Assembly: GCF_052078665.1 (NCBI RefSeq)
Contig: NZ_JBQJIK010000002.1
Location: 62,001-126,000, forward strand
Reading direction: 5' to 3'
Length of the DNA: 64,000 nucleotides
Source of the DNA: Inquilinus sp052078665
Lineage (GTDB): Bacteria; Pseudomonadota; Alphaproteobacteria; DSM-16000; Inquilinaceae
Shown here piece by piece: positions 52,536 to 60,793 of the stretch. The notes below the pieces were generated by a model. That model saw only the letters and a program-made list of their open reading frames with translations, had not been told where the DNA came from and made no database searches. Within the stretch, counting starts at the first letter, position 1; every line of letters starts with the position of its first letter. Made by a program: the position numbers and the translations under genes.

Positions 52536-53564
52536 ATGACGGAATCGGAGAAGCGGCCGCCCCGCATCGACGAGGTCGCGCGCATCGCCGGGGTGTCGCC
52601 GATCACCGTGTCCCGCGCGCTGCGCCAGCCGGAGAAGGTGGCGGAGGACAAGCGCCGCCGGATCCAGGCGGCGATCGAGCAGACCGGCTACGCGCCGAAC
52701 CAGGACGCCATCCGCCTGCGCTCCGGCGGCCGGCCGGCGGCGGTATCATCTCCGTCGACGCTGGTCGCCGCCTTCGTCTCCAACATCGCCAACCCGCAAT
52801 TCTCCCGCGCCGTGCGGGCCTGCGCCGAGGTGCTGGAGCCGGCGGGCTACCGGCTGATGATGGGCGAGACCGCCTATTCCTATGCGCGGGAGACGGCGAT
52901 GATCCGGTCGCTGCGCGACCTGCGGCCGGCCGCGGTGCTGTTCACCGGCGTGATCGAGCTGGAGGAGAACCGCGAGGCGCTGCGCTCGCTCGGCGTGCCG
53001 GTGATGGAGACCTGGGCCTATCCGCAGGACCCGATCGACATGCTGGTCGGCTTCTCCAACTTCGACGGCGGGCGGCTGGTCGGCGAGCATTTCGGCGAGC
53101 GCGGCTATCGCCGCGTCGCCTATGTCGGCCGCGGCGGCGGCCGCGGCGTGCTGCGGCTGCAGGGCTTCAAGGAAGGCCTGGCCAAGCACGGCCTGCGCCC
53201 GGCGGCGGAGCTCTCGGTCGAGGGCCCGGCCGGCCTGGCCGAGGGGCGCCAGGCGATGGCCGCGCTGCTGGCGCAGGGCGAGCCGCTCGACGCGGCGTTC
53301 TTCGGCAACGACCTGCTGGCGGTCGGCGCCCTGTTCGAGGCGCGGCGCCGCGGCCTCGCCGTGCCGGGCGACCTGGCGGTGGCCGGCTTCGGCGACATCG
53401 AGCTGGCGGAGGCGCTGGAGCCGGGGCTGACCACGGTGCGCATCGACAGCGACGACATCGGCCGCCGCGCCGGCCGCCTGCTGCTGACCCGCCTCGGCGG
53501 GGAGAGGCCGGAGCGTGGGATCGAGCTGGTGGAGCTCAGCCTGGTGGTGCGGGCGAGCGGGTAG
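52536..53564 (+). CDS. LacI-family transcriptional regulator (GntR/IdnR-like)
   Basis: A 342-residue repressor. The helix-turn-helix is RIDEVARIAGVSPITVSRALRQP with hinge APNQDAIRLRSG, and the effector domain has FVSNIANPQFSRAVRACAEV, AFFGNDLLAVGALFEAR and AGFGDIELAEALEPGLTTVRID. It closes the operon starting at 50173. The two identical 24-bp ACAACGTTGT/TTGACA elements at 44085 and 50092 are its likely targets, giving one regulon of importer and enzymes. Confidence 0.9.
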   Translation: MTESEKRPPRIDEVARIAGVSPITVSRALRQPEKVAEDKRRRIQAAIEQTGYAPNQDAIRLRSGGRPAAVSSPSTLVAAFVSNIANPQFSRAVRACAEVLEPAGYRLMMGETAYSYARETAMIRSLRDLRPAAVLFTGVIELEENREALRSLGVPVMETWAYPQDPIDMLVGFSNFDGGRLVGEHFGERGYRRVAYVGRGGGRGVLRLQGFKEGLAKHGLRPAAELSVEGPAGLAEGRQAMAALLAQGEPLDAAFFGNDLLAVGALFEARRRGLAVPGDLAVAGFGDIELAEALEPGLTTVRIDSDDIGRRAGRLLLTRLGGERPERGIELVELSLVVRASG

Positions 53565-53639
53565 GGGGCGGCGGGGAGGGAGCGTCCGGAAACGGTGCTG
53601 GCGCGGCGGTCTGAGGGCGGTTTCTCCCGCTCGGCGCCG

Positions 53640-53812
53640 TCGAAACCATCAGGGCGAGCGCCTGCAAGATCGTCGACTTGTCACCGTCGGCAGCGCCCGG
53701 AATGACATTCAGGCGTGGGGCGGCGATCATGTCGGGGCCGAACACCGCGGAAGCCGCTGATTTCAAGTTTTCGTATCGTCGGCGCCCGTGTTCCCCGCTT
53801 TTCGGACGTCAC
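53640..53812 (-). pseudogene. Frameshifted N-terminal remnant of a RecF/OLD-like AAA ATPase
   Basis: A GTG at 53812 overlaps the PIN gene stop (GTGA) and opens TIRKLEISGFRGVR, the usual N-terminus of RecF/SMC-like AAA ATPases. The continuation, PRLNVIPGAADGDKSTILQAL with a damaged Walker A, is in another frame, and the original frame stops at 53681. Nothing recognisable follows, so only about 55 codons of the gene are left. The 53565-53639 stretch shows no gene. Confidence 0.65.
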
Positions 53813-54387
53813 TTGTCTTCTTGCCCTGGCGCGGTCATGCCGCTGTCCGTCCCAACTGCCTGCAGAGCCTGAGCCGCGAACTCGGGTACGATCCGGGCCA
53901 GTCGCTCGAGCAACTCCCTGATCGTCAACGACGGCCGACGATAGGCCGAGACCTGTACGCTGAGTGCGCCAAGCAGTTCGTCCGGCTTGGCCCTCAGCAG
54001 CTCGCAGAGGAATTGATCTGGCCGCATTGCGACGACCCCGGACGGAAGGACCGCAAAATCTCGGATGTTCGACGTCACCACAAGCTTGGCGCCTATCGCG
54101 CTTGCCGCCGCAACCACATGCCGGTCCTTCGGGTGGTTCGGCATCTCGGACTCGATGTCCTCCCACCCGGCGACGCTGGCGTCCGGAAAGGCCTCTTCCA
54201 TTGCCTCGCGGAGCGCACCGGCTTTGCTCGGCACCATTCCATAGTCCTCGACCAGGTTGCGGGTCACCTCGTCCAGAATGCGATCCGACCAGTGGACGCG
54301 GAAGCAGCCAGCGGCAGCCGCGCGCAGCAGCGTGTCGCGCAACACCATCGGAAAGAGCACATCCGCGTCGAGGATGGCGATCAGCAT
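53809..54387 (-). CDS. PIN-domain ribonuclease (toxin-like)
   Basis: A 192-residue PIN protein. The first acidic residue lies in AILDADVLFPMVLRDTLLRAA, a second acidic cluster in WSDRILDEVTRNLVE, and a third in HPKDRHVVAAASAIGAKLVVTSNIRDF, the metal-binding carboxylate pattern of VapC-like nucleases. This longer (about 190-residue) class is usually encoded directly behind an excisionase-like HTH antitoxin. Here that antitoxin is divergent (54640-55134) and a small unknown gene precedes the toxin, with TAG directly followed by ATG. Confidence 0.84.
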   Translation of the reverse strand: MLIAILDADVLFPMVLRDTLLRAAAAGCFRVHWSDRILDEVTRNLVEDYGMVPSKAGALREAMEEAFPDASVAGWEDIESEMPNHPKDRHVVAAASAIGAKLVVTSNIRDFAVLPSGVVAMRPDQFLCELLRAKPDELLGALSVQVSAYRRPSLTIRELLERLARIVPEFAAQALQAVGTDSGMTAPGQEDK

Positions 54388-54630
54388 CTAGGGCTCTTCT
54401 TTCTTCCTTCGGCGCGCTCCAGGTGCCTTTCCCCTTGCGGGCGACTTCCCCTTCGAGGGCTTCGTTTCTTCGGCATCCTCGCCTTTCAGGGCGGCGACCA
54501 GAGCCTTGTGCTCATCGAGCACGTCGTTTGCGCCGACGTCCATCGCCCGTTCGAGGAAGGCGCTGACGGTTGCGTCCTGGAGGGTGAGGGGGTGGTTGCA
54601 GCAGTTGCGTTTATAGCGTTTGAGCGCCAT
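54388..54630 (-). CDS. Small unknown protein preceding the PIN gene
   Basis: An 80-residue frame, not recognised: DATVSAFLERAMDVGANDVLD, then a Lys/Arg/Pro-rich tail (SPARGKAPGARRRKKEEP). Its stop codon touches the PIN start codon, which suggests coupling. Its start is only nine bases from the divergent antitoxin start and has no clear ribosome site, so it could be spurious. Confidence 0.4.
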   Translation of the reverse strand: MALKRYKRNCCNHPLTLQDATVSAFLERAMDVGANDVLDEHKALVAALKGEDAEETKPSKGKSPARGKAPGARRRKKEEP

Positions 54631-54639
54631 ATTGCCGAC

Positions 54640-55134
54640 ATGACAGCTTCAGTTCGCTCTTCATCCGGCAAAGAGCCGCCTCGCTCCTCGACGACCATTT
54701 CGACGCCCGAGCGGACGGCGGCTGCGCGAATCGTCTCGCTGCTTTCGTCAGCGCCGGCAAAAGGTCGCGGCCTGGTCGAAGTCGTTGGCGCCGAAGGGCA
54801 GCGGGTCGAGGTCCCCACAGCACTGGCCGAGATCATGTATCGCGCCGCCGAGCTTATCGCCGAAGGTCATCCCGTCGCGGTCATGTCCGACGAGGAGATT
54901 CTATCGACCCAGGAGGCCGCCGACCTTCTGAATATGTCCCGTCAATATCTTGTCCGGCTGGTCGACGCCGGCGAACTGCCAGCGCGAAAAGTCGGGAGCC
55001 ATAGGCGGCTGCGGTTGGTCGACGTCCTGACCTTCAAAGCACGACGCGATGCCAAGCGCGCATCAGCGTTGGATCGCCTGGCGGCGCTCAGCGAAGACGT
55101 GGGCGGCTATGAACTTGATGACAAATCCCAGTGA
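54640..55134 (+). CDS. Excisionase-type HTH antitoxin
   Basis: A 164-residue protein. The N-terminal half (AAARIVSLLSSA, ALAEIMYRAAELIAEGHPVAVM) is typical of antitoxins that pair with long PIN toxins. A MerR/excisionase helix-turn-helix follows: LSTQEAADLLNMSRQYLVRLVDAGELPARKVGSHRRLRLVDV. It should bind and silence its own promoter and neutralise the PIN nuclease at 53809-54387. Divergent orientation is unusual; such pairs are normally in one operon. The 233 bp after it contain no gene that I can support. Confidence 0.82.
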   Translation: MTASVRSSSGKEPPRSSTTISTPERTAAARIVSLLSSAPAKGRGLVEVVGAEGQRVEVPTALAEIMYRAAELIAEGHPVAVMSDEEILSTQEAADLLNMSRQYLVRLVDAGELPARKVGSHRRLRLVDVLTFKARRDAKRASALDRLAALSEDVGGYELDDKSQ

Positions 55135-55367
55135 ACCCGAGCCGAGATGCCGCTGAAAGCCGAAAGCCGCTGACAACTTCCCAACCGACATCCTCCGTTT
55201 GAGGGATGACGGGATCGCTGCGGCGGCACTATCGTACAGTCCTTTTCTGCCAAGGCCGAGATGGGCGGCGTTTCCGTCGCCGGGACATTACCGTCCCAGC
55301 CAGGCTCGGCCGGATATGCGCGCGATTGATCGAAGTCGTTTCATTGTCCTGTTTCATGGAGGCATTG

Positions 55368-55976
55368 ATGGCTAAGGCCCCTACGATCCCGAACCCACCG
55401 GTATGGACCGCGCCCAGCGCGCCGGCTCAGGTCGGTGGCGTCCCATTTGCTCCGACCACGTCAGGAACGGTGTATTGGCCGATCCGCACGAAAGACCCGC
55501 GTGGCCGGGAGGTCAACTACGAAGAGCCCGACGGCGACGTCGTCACGAGCAATGCATCCAGGCGGTTCATGGCGTCGCGCCAAAACGGAGCACGGCATCA
55601 TGCTGGCGTAGACTTGTGGGGCAATGCCAGCGACATCATCCTCGCCTGCGAAGGCGGAAAGATCGTCAATTTCTATCATTTCTACAAAGGGACATATGCA
55701 CTGCTGGTCGCGTGCGACAGTGGGATCGTGATCAACTACGGTGAGGTCGCACAGGACTCCCTGATCCAGTTCGGCCTGAATGTCGGTTCCAAGGTGAAAG
55801 CCGGCGACAAGATCGGCCGCGTGGGTCTCATGACCAGCGGCAGTCACATGTGTCATTTCGAGACCTACACCTCCGGAACCATCCTGAATTCGAGCTGGAG
55901 GGCGGACAAGCCGCGCCCGCCGAGCCTGCTGAACCCCACCCAGTATCTGATCGATCTGGCCGCCAGGGGCTCGTAA
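55368..55976 (+). CDS. M23-like (LytM) metallopeptidase-fold protein
   Basis: A 202-residue protein. H78 and D82 in RHHAGVDLWG match the first zinc motif of M23 peptidases, and VGSKVKAGDKIGRVG plus a final HFETY match the beta-lattice and second motif. The second motif reads H-M-C-H instead of H-x-H, so the catalytic histidine is displaced by one position and activity is doubtful. ATG 55368 follows GGAGG; the frame upstream to 55206 is open but has no better site. No signal peptide is evident. It sits alone between the toxin locus and the reverse-strand operon. Confidence 0.75.
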   Translation: MAKAPTIPNPPVWTAPSAPAQVGGVPFAPTTSGTVYWPIRTKDPRGREVNYEEPDGDVVTSNASRRFMASRQNGARHHAGVDLWGNASDIILACEGGKIVNFYHFYKGTYALLVACDSGIVINYGEVAQDSLIQFGLNVGSKVKAGDKIGRVGLMTSGSHMCHFETYTSGTILNSSWRADKPRPPSLLNPTQYLIDLAARGS

Positions 55977-56041
55977 GGAGGGGCTGTCATTCCGCCAGGA
56001 TCAACAGCCTGGACGCCTGGCCGGCCTTCGGGGTCTGGGGC

Positions 56042-56923
56042 TCAAGGCCGGCTTGCCGCGTAGTCGCGCAGCACCCGCCCCAGCCCCTCCAGATCCCCGC
56101 GCAGCGCCTCGAACCCCGCGGTCCGCTCCCGGCTCTCCTCGTCCATGTACAGCCGGCGGTTGATCTCGATCTGCAGGCTGTGGCGGCCGCGCTCCGGGGC
56201 GGAATAGGCCGAGACCAGCTCGGCGCCGCGGAACGGCACGTTGAGCGCGACCGAATAGCTGAGGCCGCGCAAGGTCTCGGCGGCCAGCTGCACGAAGCCG
56301 GGCTCGCAGCTGGCGCCGTCATAGTCGCCGAGCACGAAGTCCGGCCGCACCGTGCCGGCCGGGTCGGGCGACAGCGCATGGCCGACGGCCGGCATCGAGT
56401 GGCAGTTGATGTGGTAGACCCGGCCGAAGGCGCCGTGCACCGCGTCGAGCAGGCCGCGCAGCCGGTCGTGATAGGGCCGCCAGTAGCGCTCGATCCGGGC
56501 CTCGACCTCGGCCACCGCCAGGCGCCGGTCATACATCGCCGCGTCGCCCCAGGCATAGCGCCAGATCAGCCCCATGCCGCGCCGGGTCGAGCCGCTGTCG
56601 CGCACCGGATGCGGCCAGTCGCCCTCGACCAGTTCGGGATCGACGTCGAGCAGCGACCGGTTCACGTCGAGGAAGCTGCGCGGGAAATGGGCGAGGAGGA
56701 AGGGCGCGCCGAGGTCCGGGATGAAGTCGAACAGCGCGTCGACATGGGTGTCGGAGGCGAGGCGCACCAGCTCGGGCGACACCGCCGGCCGGAAATCGGC
56801 GGGCAGCGCCAGGCCGCTGTGCGGGCTGTCGAACACCATCGGGCTCGGGAGCCCTCGGGGCGGGACGATGGAGAGGACGCCGTCGATCGCGACGGCCTCG
56901 ATGCGGAGGGCGGGCTGGGTCAT
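56042..56923 (-). CDS. N-formylglutamate amidohydrolase family protein
   Basis: A 293-residue protein of the HutG/FGase family: MVFDSPHSGLALP (metal histidine), LLAHFPRSFLDVNRS, GRVYHINCHSMPA and SLQIEINRRLYMDEES. These enzymes deformylate N-formylglutamate or cleave related N-acyl amino acids. It is the last gene of the reverse-strand operon (10 bp after the GGT-like gene). No histidine-utilisation genes are nearby, so another acyl-amino acid is more likely. Confidence 0.87.
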   Translation of the reverse strand: MTQPALRIEAVAIDGVLSIVPPRGLPSPMVFDSPHSGLALPADFRPAVSPELVRLASDTHVDALFDFIPDLGAPFLLAHFPRSFLDVNRSLLDVDPELVEGDWPHPVRDSGSTRRGMGLIWRYAWGDAAMYDRRLAVAEVEARIERYWRPYHDRLRGLLDAVHGAFGRVYHINCHSMPAVGHALSPDPAGTVRPDFVLGDYDGASCEPGFVQLAAETLRGLSYSVALNVPFRGAELVSAYSAPERGRHSLQIEINRRLYMDEESRERTAGFEALRGDLEGLGRVLRDYAASRP

Positions 56924-56933
56924 CGTGGCTCGG

Positions 56934-58490
56934 TCAGCGGGCGGCGGCGGAGGCCTGGGAGGTGGGGTAGGTGGTGTCGGCCATGCCGGTGAAGCCGCCG
57001 CCCTCGCGGGCGATGGCCGAGGGCGAGGCGAAGGGGCGGGGATAGACCGCGCGCTGGGCCGGGCGGATCGTGCCCAGCGGCTCCAGCGCGGCGACGCACT
57101 CCGCCGGCAGGTCGATGTCGACGGTGATCCCGGCGGCCGGCCCGGCATTGATGCGCGGCGTGTTCAGCGCCTCCTCGACGCCCATCCCGGCATGCAGCAG
57201 CATCGCCGTGATCTGCGCCAGCGCCGGCACGATCTGGTTGCCGCCGGAGGCGCCGAGCACGGCGAGCGGGCCGTCGGCGTCGGTGATCGCCACCGGGCAC
57301 ATGTTGTTCGGGCCGAAGGCGCCCGGCCGCAGGCTGTTCGCCCGGCCGGGCCGCGGGTCGAACCAGGACATGCCGTTGTTCAGCAGCACGCCGGTCGCCG
57401 GCGACAGCACCCGGGCGCCGAAGCGGTTCAGCAGGGTGAAGGTCAGCGCCACCATGCGGCCGTCGCGGTCGGCGGCGTTGAGCTGGGTGGTGCTGGAGGT
57501 GGTGCTCAGCTCGGCCGGGATCAGCCGGGCGCGGTGGGCGGCGAAGGCGTCGCGCAGCGCCGCCGTCATCGCGGTGTAGAAGCCGGGGTCGAGCGGGCCG
57601 GCGCCGCGCTGGGCGTCGAACCGGCGGAGCGCGTCGTGCAGCCGGCGGCCGCCGCTGCTGTCGCCGGCGACATGGACCTGCCGGCCGGCGATCCCGGCCG
57701 CGGAGGCCGTGTAGACGCTCGGTTGGTAGGCGGCGAGGTCCTCGGCGGTGATGAAGCTGCCGCCGCGGCGCAGGTCGTCGGCCAGGCGCTCGGCGGTCCG
57801 GCCGGTGTAGAAATCCTCCGGCCCGGCCTCGGCCAGCCGCTCCAGCGTCGCAGCCAGCACCGGCAGCGGCAGCACGGTGTCCGGCTCCGGCACCGTGTCG
57901 CCGGGCATCAGCACGGCGCGGGCGCCATCGTCGCGCCGCAGGTCGGATTCGGCCATGGCGATGGCCAGGGTGGCGTGCCAGTCGACCGTCATGCCCTGGC
58001 GGGCGCGTTCGATCGCCGGGGCCAGGGCCCGGTCGAAGCCGATGGTGCCGAAGCGCCGCAGCGCCTCGGCCAGGCCGCGGACGCAGCCGGGCACCACCGC
58101 CGCGCTGTAGCCGCGCACATTCGCCTGGTTCGCCGAGGCCGGCATGCCGAGGAAGGTGGTCGACCCTTCCGGGTCCGGCCGGTAGGCCTCGGGGTCGAAG
58201 CGCAGCGGCGCGCGGCCGGTGAACTCCACCACCTCCACCCTTCCGTCGGGCTCGGCGACCATCAGATAGCCGCAGGCGCCGAGGCCGCTCATCCAGGGCT
58301 CGACCGTCTGCAGCACCAGGGCGCCGGTGACCGCGGCGTCGACGGCGTTGCCGCCGGCCTCCAGCACCGCGGCGCCGGCCTCGGCCGCGGCGTAGTGCTG
58401 GGACGTGACGACGCCGTGCGGCCCCGCGGCCGCCGGCTTGCTCAACTGCCAGCGCTCGACCCGGGCGGCGGCGAAGCGGGGATCAGCCAT
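56934..58490 (-). CDS. Gamma-glutamyltransferase family hydrolase
   Basis: A 518-residue Ntn-hydrolase of the GGT family without a visible leader peptide. The N-terminal subunit has HGVVTSQHYAAAEAGAAVLEAGGNAVDAA (split here only by description), and the autocleavage region is around TTSSTTQLNAADRDG, where a threonine should become the nucleophile. GGNQIVPALAQI and the final AREGGGFTGMADTT follow. Start overlaps the RraA-like gene by eight bases. It may cleave gamma-glutamyl or similar amide bonds in an imported compound. Confidence 0.87.
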   Translation of the reverse strand: MADPRFAAARVERWQLSKPAAAGPHGVVTSQHYAAAEAGAAVLEAGGNAVDAAVTGALVLQTVEPWMSGLGACGYLMVAEPDGRVEVVEFTGRAPLRFDPEAYRPDPEGSTTFLGMPASANQANVRGYSAAVVPGCVRGLAEALRRFGTIGFDRALAPAIERARQGMTVDWHATLAIAMAESDLRRDDGARAVLMPGDTVPEPDTVLPLPVLAATLERLAEAGPEDFYTGRTAERLADDLRRGGSFITAEDLAAYQPSVYTASAAGIAGRQVHVAGDSSGGRRLHDALRRFDAQRGAGPLDPGFYTAMTAALRDAFAAHRARLIPAELSTTSSTTQLNAADRDGRMVALTFTLLNRFGARVLSPATGVLLNNGMSWFDPRPGRANSLRPGAFGPNNMCPVAITDADGPLAVLGASGGNQIVPALAQITAMLLHAGMGVEEALNTPRINAGPAAGITVDIDLPAECVAALEPLGTIRPAQRAVYPRPFASPSAIAREGGGFTGMADTTYPTSQASAAAR

Positions 58491-59166
58491 GGTTGGCCCC
58501 CTGGTCGGCGGCGACCAGGCGGCTGGCGCCGGAGAGGTCGCCCAGCGTCTGCCCGGCCTGGGCGCGGGCCTGCCGCTCGGCGATGCGGGCCTCGCGGATG
58601 ATCGCCTCGTCGGCCGCCGCCTCGGCCTCGCCGGGCGGCAGGATCAGCACACCGGTGGCGTCGGCCAGGACGGCGTCGCCCGGCAGCACCGGGACGTTGC
58701 CGCAGGAAACCGGCAGGTTCAGCCCCCCGCCCAGATCGTTCAGCCGGGTGGTGATGGCGGAGGCGCCGCGGCACCAGACCGGCAGCCCGGCCTCGCGGAT
58801 CTCCTCCGGGTCGGTGCAGGGGCCGTCCAGCACCACGGCCACGGCGCCGGCCCGCAGCGCCGCCCGGGCGACGCCGCCGCCGAGGCAGGCGTGGCGGTCG
58901 TCGCCCAGCCGGTCGATCACCAGCACGTCGCCCGGCCGCAGCAGGCCGATCGCGTGGTGCAGCAGGGTCGAATCCGTGCCCGGGATCGCGACCGTGACGG
59001 CGGTGCCGACCAGCGTCCCGCGCACCGGCTGCAGTGGCGCGATGCTGCGGTGCACGAAGCCGCGATGGCGGAAATGGCCGATCGTGGCGATCTCGACCCG
59101 GGCCAGCTTCTCGGCCAGGGCCGGGGCGATCTGCGGCGGCACGGCGCCGATCTCATACTTTCTCAT
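58483..59166 (-). CDS. RraA/HMG-aldolase family protein
   Basis: A 227-residue protein with the RraA-like fold: GTAVTVAIPGTDSTLLHHAI, RPGDVLVIDRLGDDRHACLGGG and AVVLDGPCTDPEEI, which carries the Mg2+-binding D and catalytic R region of 4-hydroxy-4-methyl-2-oxoglutarate/oxaloacetate-type aldolases. In catabolic operons these usually act as aldolases or decarboxylases, not as RNase E regulators. Overlaps both neighbours, so part of one transcript. Confidence 0.84.
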   Translation of the reverse strand: MRKYEIGAVPPQIAPALAEKLARVEIATIGHFRHRGFVHRSIAPLQPVRGTLVGTAVTVAIPGTDSTLLHHAIGLLRPGDVLVIDRLGDDRHACLGGGVARAALRAGAVAVVLDGPCTDPEEIREAGLPVWCRGASAITTRLNDLGGGLNLPVSCGNVPVLPGDAVLADATGVLILPPGEAEAAADEAIIREARIAERQARAQAGQTLGDLSGASRLVAADQGANHG

Positions 59167-60793
59167 GCAGCTTCGCTCCTTCCGGCCCGGAATCCTCCCG
59201 GCCCCAGTCGCGGCCGGGCACGGCCGACAGCAGCTCGCGGGTGTAGGCCTCGCGCGGCGCGCCGAAGAGGGCGGCGGGCTCGCCCTCCTCGACGATGCGG
59301 CCCTGGCGCATCACGGCGATGCGGTCGCAGATCCGGCTGGCCACGCGCAGGTCGTGGGTGATGAACAGCATGGCGAAGCCGAGCCGCTGCTGCATTTCGG
59401 CCAGCAGATCCAGGATCTGGGCCTGGACCGAGACGTCGAGCGCCGAGACGGATTCGTCGGCGATCAGCAGGTCCGGCTCGATCGCCAGTGCCCGGGCGAT
59501 GCAGATGCGCTGGCGCTGGCCGCCGGAGAATTCATGCGGGAACCGGCCGGCCGCCTCGGCGTCGAGGCCGACGGCCTGCAACAGCTTCAGCGCCCGGTCC
59601 CGCGCGCCGTCCCGGTCGAGGCCGTGGATCACCGGCCCCTCGGCGAGGGCGGCGCCGACGCTTTGCCGCGGGTCGAGCGCGCTGTAGGGATCCTGGAACA
59701 CGATCTGCACCCGCCGCCGCGCCGCCCGCAGCGCCTTGCCCCTGAGGGCGGAGAAGGAGCCGCCCGGCAGCACGATGTCGCCGTGTTCGGGCTCGATCAG
59801 CCGGATGATGCATTGCGCCAAAGTGGATTTGCCGGAGCCGGATTCGCCGACCAGCCCCAGCGTCTCACCGCGGCGGATCTCGACATCGACCCCGTCCACC
59901 GCCTTGACGCTGCGGCCGCCGCCGAACAGCCCGGATTTGCGGAAGGTCTTGGCGATGCCTTTGGCCGAGACGACGACCGGGCCCAGCCCCGGCCGGGCGC
60001 GGCGCGGCTCCAGCTTCGGCACCGCGGCCAGCAGGTCGCGGGTGTAGGCCGCCTCCGGCCGGCGCAGCACGCGGTCGCGCGGGCCTTCCTCGACCAGCCT
60101 GCCGTTCTGCATCACCGCGACCCGGTCGGCGATCTCGGCGACCACGCCGAAATCATGGGTGATGAACAGGATGCCGGTGCCGTGCCGCTGCCGCAGGTCC
60201 AGCATCAGCCGCAGGATCTGCGCCTGGGTGGTGACGTCGAGCGCGGTGGTCGGCTCGTCGGCGATCAGGATGGCGGGGTCCAGCGCCAGCGCCGTCGCGA
60301 TCATCACGCGCTGGCACTGCCCGCCGGACAGCTGGTGCGGATAGCTGTGATACAGCTGCTCCGGGTCGGGCAGGCGGACCTCGCGGAACAGCGCCAGCAC
60401 GCGCTCCCGGATCTCGGCGGCCGACAGCTTGGTGTGCAGCCGGAAGGTCTCGGCCACCTGGTCGCCGACCCGGTAGATCGGGTTCAGCGCGGCGCTCGGC
60501 TCCTGGAAGATCATGGCGATGCGGCGGCCGGCCAGGTCGCGCCGCTCGCGCTCGGCCAGGGCCAGCAGGTCGCGGCCCTCGAAGATCACGCGGCCGCTCG
60601 GTGCCGGCAGGTTGGCCGGCAGCAGCCCCATCACCGCCAGCGCCGTCATCGACTTGCCGGAGCCGGATTCACCGACGACGCAGAGGATCTCGCCGCGGCC
60701 GAGCGTCAGCGACAGGTTGGCGACGGCATCCGGCCGCTCCGCCGCCGGCGGCAGCGGCACGCGCAGATCCTCGATGGCGAGCAGCGGCGTCAT
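59153..60793 (-). CDS. ABC transporter ATPase, two fused nucleotide-binding domains (DppD-DppF fusion)
   Basis: A 546-residue ATPase with two full domains: GESGSGKSMTALAVMG / LSGGQCQRVMIATAL / ILIADEPTTALDV, then GESGSGKSTLAQCI / FSGGQRQRICIARAL / LLIADESVSALDV. In the second Walker B the proline is serine (DES). The fused design parallels 12146-13759. It powers the importer whose binding protein and permease are encoded upstream on this strand; ATGA overlap with the creatininase gene. Confidence 0.93.
   Translation of the reverse strand: MTPLLAIEDLRVPLPPAAERPDAVANLSLTLGRGEILCVVGESGSGKSMTALAVMGLLPANLPAPSGRVIFEGRDLLALAERERRDLAGRRIAMIFQEPSAALNPIYRVGDQVAETFRLHTKLSAAEIRERVLALFREVRLPDPEQLYHSYPHQLSGGQCQRVMIATALALDPAILIADEPTTALDVTTQAQILRLMLDLRQRHGTGILFITHDFGVVAEIADRVAVMQNGRLVEEGPRDRVLRRPEAAYTRDLLAAVPKLEPRRARPGLGPVVVSAKGIAKTFRKSGLFGGGRSVKAVDGVDVEIRRGETLGLVGESGSGKSTLAQCIIRLIEPEHGDIVLPGGSFSALRGKALRAARRRVQIVFQDPYSALDPRQSVGAALAEGPVIHGLDRDGARDRALKLLQAVGLDAEAAGRFPHEFSGGQRQRICIARALAIEPDLLIADESVSALDVSVQAQILDLLAEMQQRLGFAMLFITHDLRVASRICDRIAVMRQGRIVEEGEPAALFGAPREAYTRELLSAVPGRDWGREDSGPEGAKLHEKV

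Noticed and set aside
54640..55134. Phage or integrative-element excisionase
   Set aside because: The HTH is excisionase-like, but no integrase or attachment repeats are seen and a PIN toxin lies adjacent, so an antitoxin is favoured.
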